Shown one piece after another: positions 58,189-64,000 of a stretch of DNA of 64,000 nt. A program made the translations under genes and the position numbers. Numbering within the stretch: position 1 is the stretch's first letter; each line of letters starts with the position of its first letter. A model generated the notes under the pieces. It did not search any database and was not told the origin of the DNA. It was given only the letters and a program-made list of their open reading frames with translations. The DNA is from Conchocele bisecta (taxonomy: Eukaryota; Mollusca; Bivalvia; Lucinida; Thyasiridae). The stretch spans positions 9,746,899-9,810,898 of the forward strand of contig CM055275.1 of assembly GCA_029237695.1 (NCBI GenBank). Reading direction: 5' to 3'.

Positions 58189-58398
58189 CGACAACCACAA
58201 CTGCGACGACTACCACGGTTACCGAAACAACGACAACTACCATAGTTACCAAACCAACCACGAATACAGCAACTTCCGAAATAACAACAACCACCACAAC
58301 TACACAACCTCCAGATACCACAGTTACTACCACAAAAGGTCCTACCACAAAAGCTCCAAATGCCACAGTCACTACTAGCCGGACACCAGGAGCAGCAG
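58189..58398 (+). CDS. Thr-rich mucin-like linker exon, last in the window
   Basis: A 210-nt open exon, phase 1 to phase 1, the most diverged of the seven: VTETTTTTIVTKP, TATSEITTTT, QPPDTTVTTTKGP, SRTPGAAG. Acceptor GTTTCAG and donor GTAATG are intact. No further exon of the family is found downstream to 64000, so the gene either ends elsewhere or continues past a long intron. Confidence 0.75.
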
Positions 58399-58701
58399 GT
58401 AATGTCATGGTATCATGTCTGTAAAAACAATTTATCACTTTATGATTGACCATCAACCATTGGCGTATATGCTTAGTTTGGTTTATCAGGGTGTGGAATC
58501 ACGTGGTTTCCGAACGCTGTGGCCTCAAGTCAAATTCTTCCGTTTGTTGTGAAGATTTTAAAGAACATATGCTGTGCAAATGATGTCATAGATTACATCA
58601 CGTCAAATCATGTTCGGAAACGTTCGGTACCAGGTGAACCCATACCACGTTACGAGCAAATAACTGTAACAACTTTGTCCGAATTTAGTGCGAGTGCCCA
58701 G

Positions 58702-58875
58702 GGGGCGTTTCTCTAAATTTCGTATGACTAAAATGTTCATAAGTGTTGTCTGTCAATTGCACATTTTCTTGTAAACAATATTTGGCAGTCTATGCTCAAT
58801 ATATGTAAATCCATCAATTGAAATTTCCAGACGATCCTAAATTTTAATCGTACGAAGTTTAGTGAAACGGGCCCC
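58702..58875. repeat. Long-form TIR MITE (partly deleted)
   Basis: Left arm GGGGGCGTTTCTCTAAATTT and right arm TTTAGTGAAACGGGCCCC. About 20 bp are missing before the right arm. Confidence 0.7.
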
Positions 58876-58969
58876 ATCTGATAAGCACATCTTATGATGG
58901 TGTTGACACTGAATTGATATCATCACCCGTCTGATCGGATCTAGACGCTGTATGCCATCCTAACGATAC

Positions 58970-59502
58970 TAGTGTTACATTATCATTTTCCTGTTTGTGT
59001 GATTTTGTGACCCGTGTAGCTCCTCGTAAAATAGCACACTCCTGTAGCACGATAACATTCTATATTGCTTGCTATATGCTTCAAACTTGTTTCATTGATG
59101 GAATGACGAACAGTGCACACCATGTCAAACTGTAAAACATACACACATATATGCATGGCTATGTGCTTAATGTAACAAATAGCCGGCTTATGCATTTCGG
59201 TTCGCGTATATATTCCGAACAAAATATACCATAATATTTACGCTGTCCTTGAATTCATAATGGAAACGCCCATTCAACGTATTGCGTTCATATCCCAGTA
59301 CATTACATTAGCTCCAGGTGACGTCGTGCGACTTTGTTGATTCGTTAAAGTTTGTTTAACGTCATTAGATTACATGACGTTCATCGTCGTTGTCAATAAC
59401 GTCACGCTATTGACCTGCAACGTAGCTGTTCCATGAATTACGATAAAACGACGTAAAACAATAAGATTCGTAACTTTTACACCGTATATGGTTATTTTCA
59501 TA
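58970..59502. repeat. Element E, copy E4, left part
   Basis: Matches E1 from its start to GGTTATTTTCATATT, then is interrupted. It continues at 60619 (GAAGCTATCCGAAAATGCAT). Confidence 0.72.
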
Positions 59503-60618
59503 TTTATACCCCCCGCAACGAGTTGTGGGGGGGGGGGGGGTATACTGGAGTCAGGTTGTCCGTCCGTCCGTCCGTCAGTCCGTCCGGGCACACATTAGGA
59601 TACTTATGTGGCTAGCCCCACAGGGTTATGGACTTGGTAAAGGATAGGGTTGGTTACAATTAGCCACCTAAAAAATCGTTTTATGTGGCTAAAAATCATT
59701 TTTTGTGGCTAATATTTAACATGTGATAAGCCACATAAGTATTGTAATGTAAGAACGTCCGTCCGTCAGTCCGTCCGTCCGTCCGTCCGTCCGTAAACTT
59801 AATATCAGAGAAATATTGTTATAACTTCTATTTCCTTCATCTAAAATGCTTGATATTTCACACATGCATTCCTGTAAGGCTCTACTACCATGCTGTGCCA
59901 AATCCACGACCGTCCAACCCCCGCTGATACCAAGGTCAAGGTCAAGGTCAAATACTTAGTCTCTTTACAAAACTTAACATCAGAGAAATAAGTTATAACT
60001 TCTATTTCCTTCATTGAAAATTCTTATTATTTCACTTGTGCATTCCTCTAAGGTTGTACTATCATGCTGTGACAAATCCGCTGATCCCAAGGTAAAGGTC
60101 ACATACTTAGTCTCTTTACAAAACTTAACATCAGAGAAATATGTTATAACTTCTATTTCTTTCATTTGAAATTCTTAATATTTCATATGCTGTGACAAAT
60201 CCCCAAATAAAAAAAAAATTGGCGGTCCTTGATAAAAAAAATTATTTTTTTTCTTTTTTTTCGTTTTTTTTTTTCGTTTTTTTTTTTTACTGGCTAATAA
60301 ACGCCCCCCCCCCCCCTTTTGTAAAATGTAACGCCTCCGGGGGCGTTAATTCGAGGTTATACGGTAGTCTCTTTACAAAACTTAACAGAGAAATCGGTTA
60401 TAACTTCTATTTCCTTGCTCGGATCTGCTTCACATTTCACACACTCATTGCTCCAATGGACATCTACCACCCTGTGACAAATTCACGTTCATGCCGCTCG
60501 CGCTAATCGCAGAGTCAAGGTCACAAGCCCACACACTTGGACATTTTTACATATTTTAGGGGTACCTGGGCCCACGCGGGGGATATTCCGTAAGCGTCGC
60601 TTAATGACCAATCTAGTT
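59503..60618. mobile_element. Tandem-core element, apparently complete, inserted in element E
   Basis: 5' end TATACCCCCCGCAACGAGTT, a hairpin with GTTGTGGGGGG. Then come (CCGT)n tracts at 59560-59585 and 59756-59792, an AT-rich spacer with GTGGCTA repeats, and about four core units. Low-complexity T and C runs lie at 60230-60320. The 3' end is GGGGTACCTGGGCCC ... TAATGACCAATCTAGTT. Interruption of E4 defines both borders to within a few bases. No protein is encoded. The layout (microsatellite plus tandem core plus terminal hairpins) recalls pearl- or Helitron-type non-autonomous elements of bivalves. Confidence 0.65.
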
Positions 60619-61235
60619 GAAGCTATCCGAAAATGCATTGTAAATATAAGAAATAAAACCGAGGGCAGTTGCGTTTACTGTCTTTTGAACAACAGTTGGT
60701 CTGTTTAAGATTTGCGATTAGTCCTTCGGACTCAACGCACTTTAAACAGACCAACTGTTGTTCATACTACAGAAAACACAACATACCATGGTTTTATTCC
60801 TTAATTGAATGGTATATACATCAATGTGACTTGTAATATACTGAAAGTAGACTATAAGTGAAAACAACAAAACTGTATTCCAGTTATATTCACTGTCTAT
60901 TATTCTTGTAATTTCAAGAGTTCCTTATATAAAATCATTTGCAACTTGGCGGCCATTTTGAATATAATCTCGAATTAAATTGCATAAAGTGATTCAGTAA
61001 ATTCATTTAAAGTGTATTTCACACTGAAGGTAAATATATTTATTGCCCGGTTGTGACGTTATATATAAAAAATATATAAAAGTGCACATGAAAATGCACT
61101 TTTTCATTTCATGGGGGCCATATTGGCAGCCATCTTAAAGTTGTATGCTACTATTATTCTAGAAAATTAAACAGAAATTATGTCGTAATTCATTCTAAAT
61201 AATATTCAAACAATATCAGTACATATATGTTATAT
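60619..61235. repeat. Element E, copy E4, right part
   Basis: Foldback core at 60689-60761, then the TTCCTTAATTGAATGGTATA and GGCGGCCATTTTGAATATAA segments. Confidence 0.72.
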
Positions 61236-63006
61236 ATTCTATGATAATGTAATATATTACAGTATAATAAAAATTAATAAATTTATCCTTAAAGGCCATG
61301 GTCATTCACACTTGGGAAGACGTAAATCACATTCAATAATCTCATTAAATTCAGTTCATGTCAGTTATCCTAACATCCATGCTCCCCAGACAACATTATG
61401 AGACACCATTTGGTAATTATCCAGGTTGCTGGCAGTCCTGCCACACACCTGAGATAACTGAAGTATCATGGTACACATCACAATAGCTCGATCCCAACTC
61501 CCCTGTGCCCACTGCTTGTGCACTCTGGTGGACAGGCAGACTATTTACATGTGCACAAGTAAGTGGGTTTGCAAGTATACCGCAGTGTACATCCATCATC
61601 CGCCCGTCTGTCTGTCCGTCACGTTTTCCATTTGCCTATAACTTATGTATTGTATGATATATTGGCTTCAAACTTCATGTACACTTTCTTTCCCTGCCCG
61701 ACCCGTGCACAAGGTCGAGATCAAATAACTTATAAACTTATGTCCAGTCGATGAGTGCGCGTTTCTCCATTCTCTTATAACTTGTTTGATCTACGACCAA
61801 ATGGCTTGAAACTTCATAGTTCCATTCCCCAGCACAGTCGTGTTCTCCCCATGCCCAATGTCAAGGTCAAATATCATATTCTGTTTTCATCTAGTAGATA
61901 TGTGCACGTTTCTCCATTATCCTATAACTTCTTTACTGTACAGCTACATGTAATTGGCTTCAAACTTCACGTGCATGTTTATTATCATCCATATTTTCAT
62001 TTCGCATCCCAGCATTCTCCCTCTCCCTTCGGTCAATGTCAACAAACTCTGAAATTCCCACTTCAGTACATTCATTCTGCTATGAACTCTTTACTATATG
62101 AGTGATTCACTTGAAACTTCATATGCATCCTTGTCCTTATCCATATTATCTTGCAGTAGATGCATGGGCAATCCTCTATTCTCCTATAACTTCATCATAT
62201 CAATGTGATGGGATACATGCCGTTGGCGTCGTCCTTGTCATTAGATTTGTAATATGATCTAATGGCATTTAAACATTATTTGTAAAACCCATTTTTGTGA
62301 AACAGCCGTCCAGTTGCATGTACATGTAGATGTACAAGGTACATGTATTCGTATGCGATATTTACATGTGCATAGGATCCTAACTGTAATAGAAAACACT
62401 GCAATGGCATTCGCGTGATAATTACCTACTTTTCGCAAATTATTGGTAAAGTCAAATGGTTTCAGATCTAACAGTACAGCCACTATGCAGCACAATAGCC
62501 TGAGCTAGTGATCAGAAACGAATGACTTTCAATTAGCATGACCTTGCTATCTTTGTCCGTCGCAAGATTGCTGAAACACTTGACCATTTATTTACGTTGA
62601 AACTTTGTAAGAATTTCTCCATTAACCCTTTCAACACCACAGGCCTGTATAGTGGTATTGGAAAAAGGTGTAGATCCAGATGAGCCGTCTCATCAGGATC
62701 TGTTCTTTTTGCAAGTGAGAACAAAAACACCCCCTTTTCATAAGTGGACTAGTCATGAAAATAAGTTTGTGACAATTGGATTGGTTGCACACATATCAAA
62801 ATCCATTACAGTTACTTAGTGGTGAAATACAAACATAATCTCTAGTTTTGCCTGGTAATTTCATGGTGTATGTTGCTATATTAACTTAACAGCATTAACC
62901 CTTACATTGCTGAATTAATTTGTGTTGTCTGCTGTTTTTTTCTCATTTTCATTTTACACACCAAAAACATTTTTTGGCAGCATTTGGGAATCATTTTCAA
63001 TGTAAA
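61236..63006. other. Non-coding DNA with degenerate ~155-bp repeats
   Basis: From about 61600 to 62200 a loose repeat recurs (CGTTTCTCCATTCTCTTATA, TTGGCTTCAAACTTCA, CAATGTCAAGGTCAAATA). No exon of the TSP1/T/VWA set and no convincing gene is seen. Frames here are short and unlike known proteins. Confidence 0.5.
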
Positions 63007-63410
63007 CTAGATGTGTCAGTAAGCGAGGCTTACGGAATATCCCTCGCGTGGGCCCAGGTGCCCGTAAATGTGTAGAGTTGTAGTCTGTGATATTGACCAT
63101 CGGCTTAGTGGGGGCGGCACGGTCATGGATTTGTCATAGCATGATTTATCCGATGAAGGAAATAGAAGTTACAACATATTTATCTGATGTTAAGTTTTGG
63201 GAAGAGACTAAGTATGTGACCTTGACCTTGGATCAGCGGGGGTTGGACGGTCATGGATTGTTCACAGCATGGTAGTAGAGCCTTAGAGGAATGCATTATT
63301 ATAACATATTTCTGTGATGTTAAGTTCAGTGATGGACAGACAGACAGACGGACAACCTGACTCCAACCCCCTCACACGCAACTTGTTGCGGAGGTACATG
63401 TATAATGATT
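63007..63410 (-). mobile_element. Tandem-core element, short complete copy, minus strand
   Basis: Begins with the inverse of the 3' end (GTCAGTAAGCGAGGCTTACG, GTGGGCCCAGGTGCCC), has one and a half core units, a GACAGACAGACGGACAACCT microsatellite and the hairpin CGCAACTTGTTGCGG. Compared with 59503-60618 it has fewer core units and a shorter spacer, so both ends are confirmed by two copies. Confidence 0.68.
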
Positions 63411-63949
63411 ATAAAGTGCTGACAAATCATGTCTTTACTGATAAGGAAGACAATATATAAACAGCAGCAGACGACACTTTTCGTTTCCTGCATTTAAAGG
63501 ATTAAAGTAATGCAAATACATGACTTTTTACATTTGTTCCTGCATATATTATGATAATATTGAAATACTTGAAACAACATTATGTCAGATAGCCAGAAAT
63601 GGAAAACACAAAAGCCCTGCCACCTCACTCCTAGAGTATGCAGATATACTGACAACATGAGAACACAGAAACGAGAAGAATGGCTTGCTTGGTACAGCCA
63701 CTATCCAGATGACTTTTCAGATAGCCATTACAGGTTGCATGTCGAGTCTGTTGTGGTTCATTCACACTAATTAACTACTATATAACGGTTTAGTGTTAGA
63801 TAGTGATCACCCCCATCCTGCATCTAAACACATGCATACTGATAATGTTCCCTAAATGTTTCAGCAGTACTGTTTAATACAAGAATAATGTTGCCCCAAG
63901 ATATTTTTTGAGTATTTTCAGTCACGGCCTTTAAATTGAAAATTTCTTC
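63411..63949. other. Unassigned sequence with a 62-codon open frame
   Basis: An ATG frame at 63582-63770 on the plus strand (MSDSQKWKTQKPCHLTPR ... REEWLAWYSHYPDD) is the only one here with ordinary composition. It has no evident splice sites, no duplicate in the window and no family I recognise. It may be a small exon, a transposon scrap or chance. Confidence 0.2.
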
Positions 63950-64000
63950 CTCAAAGTATACTTTGCTAGATAAGTATACTTTGCAATGTGAAAATTGTGA
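63950..64000. repeat. Arm of the 300-bp TIR MITE, cut by window end
   Basis: CCTCAAAGTATACTTTGCTA, GATAAGTATACTTTGCAA match the right-arm core seen at 20960-21000 with a few changes. Confidence 0.6.

Overview
This window looks like nuclear DNA of a bivalve mollusc. Coding sequence is split into small exons with GT/AG borders. Introns are AT-rich and packed with miniature inverted-repeat elements, tRNA-derived SINEs, tandem-repeat-cored elements with (CCGT)n tracts, and decayed tyrosine-recombinase (DIRS-like) retrotransposons, a mixture typical of bivalve genomes. The species assignment is inference. I see no start codon exon, signal peptide exon or polyadenylation end, so the gene probably extends past both window edges.

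The real coding content is one large plus-strand gene, or a tandem array of related genes, built from three cassette types. One is a single-exon thrombospondin type 1 (TSP1) domain with a Thr/Pro tail. The second is a single-exon Thr-rich, mucin-like linker. The third is a von Willebrand factor A (VWA) domain split over three exons (a, b, c). Every cassette begins and ends in intron phase 1, so cassettes can be duplicated, lost or moved without breaking the frame. The order is: unit 1 TSP1-T-VWA (1178-7611), unit 2 TSP1-T-VWA (9229-15594), unit 3 TSP1-VWA (19392-23653), T (27793), shortened T (29995), unit 4 TSP1-VWA (35816-40307), unit 5 TSP1-VWA (43756-47797), then three T exons (51945, 54145, 58189). 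The VWA domains keep the MIDAS metal-site residues and carry N-glycosylation sequons, and the TSP1 exons keep six cysteines. The product is therefore probably a secreted or surface adhesive or matrix protein. All exons of units 3, 4 and 5 are open. Units 1 and 2 carry small indels that break frame.

Two scales of duplication are visible. Units 1 and 2 are near-identical ~8.0 kb tandem copies. A block of at least ~12 kb (about 17.6-30 kb) is repeated at about 42.0-54.1 kb, an offset of about 24.1-24.4 kb that spans unit 4. The introns carry the same embedded elements in the same places: a SINE 26 bp past the VWA-a donor, a 34-bp minisatellite in the VWA-b/VWA-c intron, and a DIRS-like remnant after VWA-c.

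Region by region: 1-16 kb is units 1 and 2. 16-18.4 kb is a DIRS remnant interrupted by a C-rich and tandem-core element. 18.4-24 kb is unit 3. 24-26.6 kb is the longest DIRS remnant plus a broken Cys-rich (CXC-like) gene fragment. 27-33 kb holds two T exons, one with a Tc1/mariner-type insertion in its splice donor. 33.7-35.6 kb is a G/C-run repeat array. 35.6-42.4 kb is unit 4 with its DIRS remnant, and 42.4-50.7 kb is unit 5 with its own. 51-58.4 kb holds three T exons and a putative solo LTR nested in a MITE. 58.4-64 kb is repeats with no supported gene.
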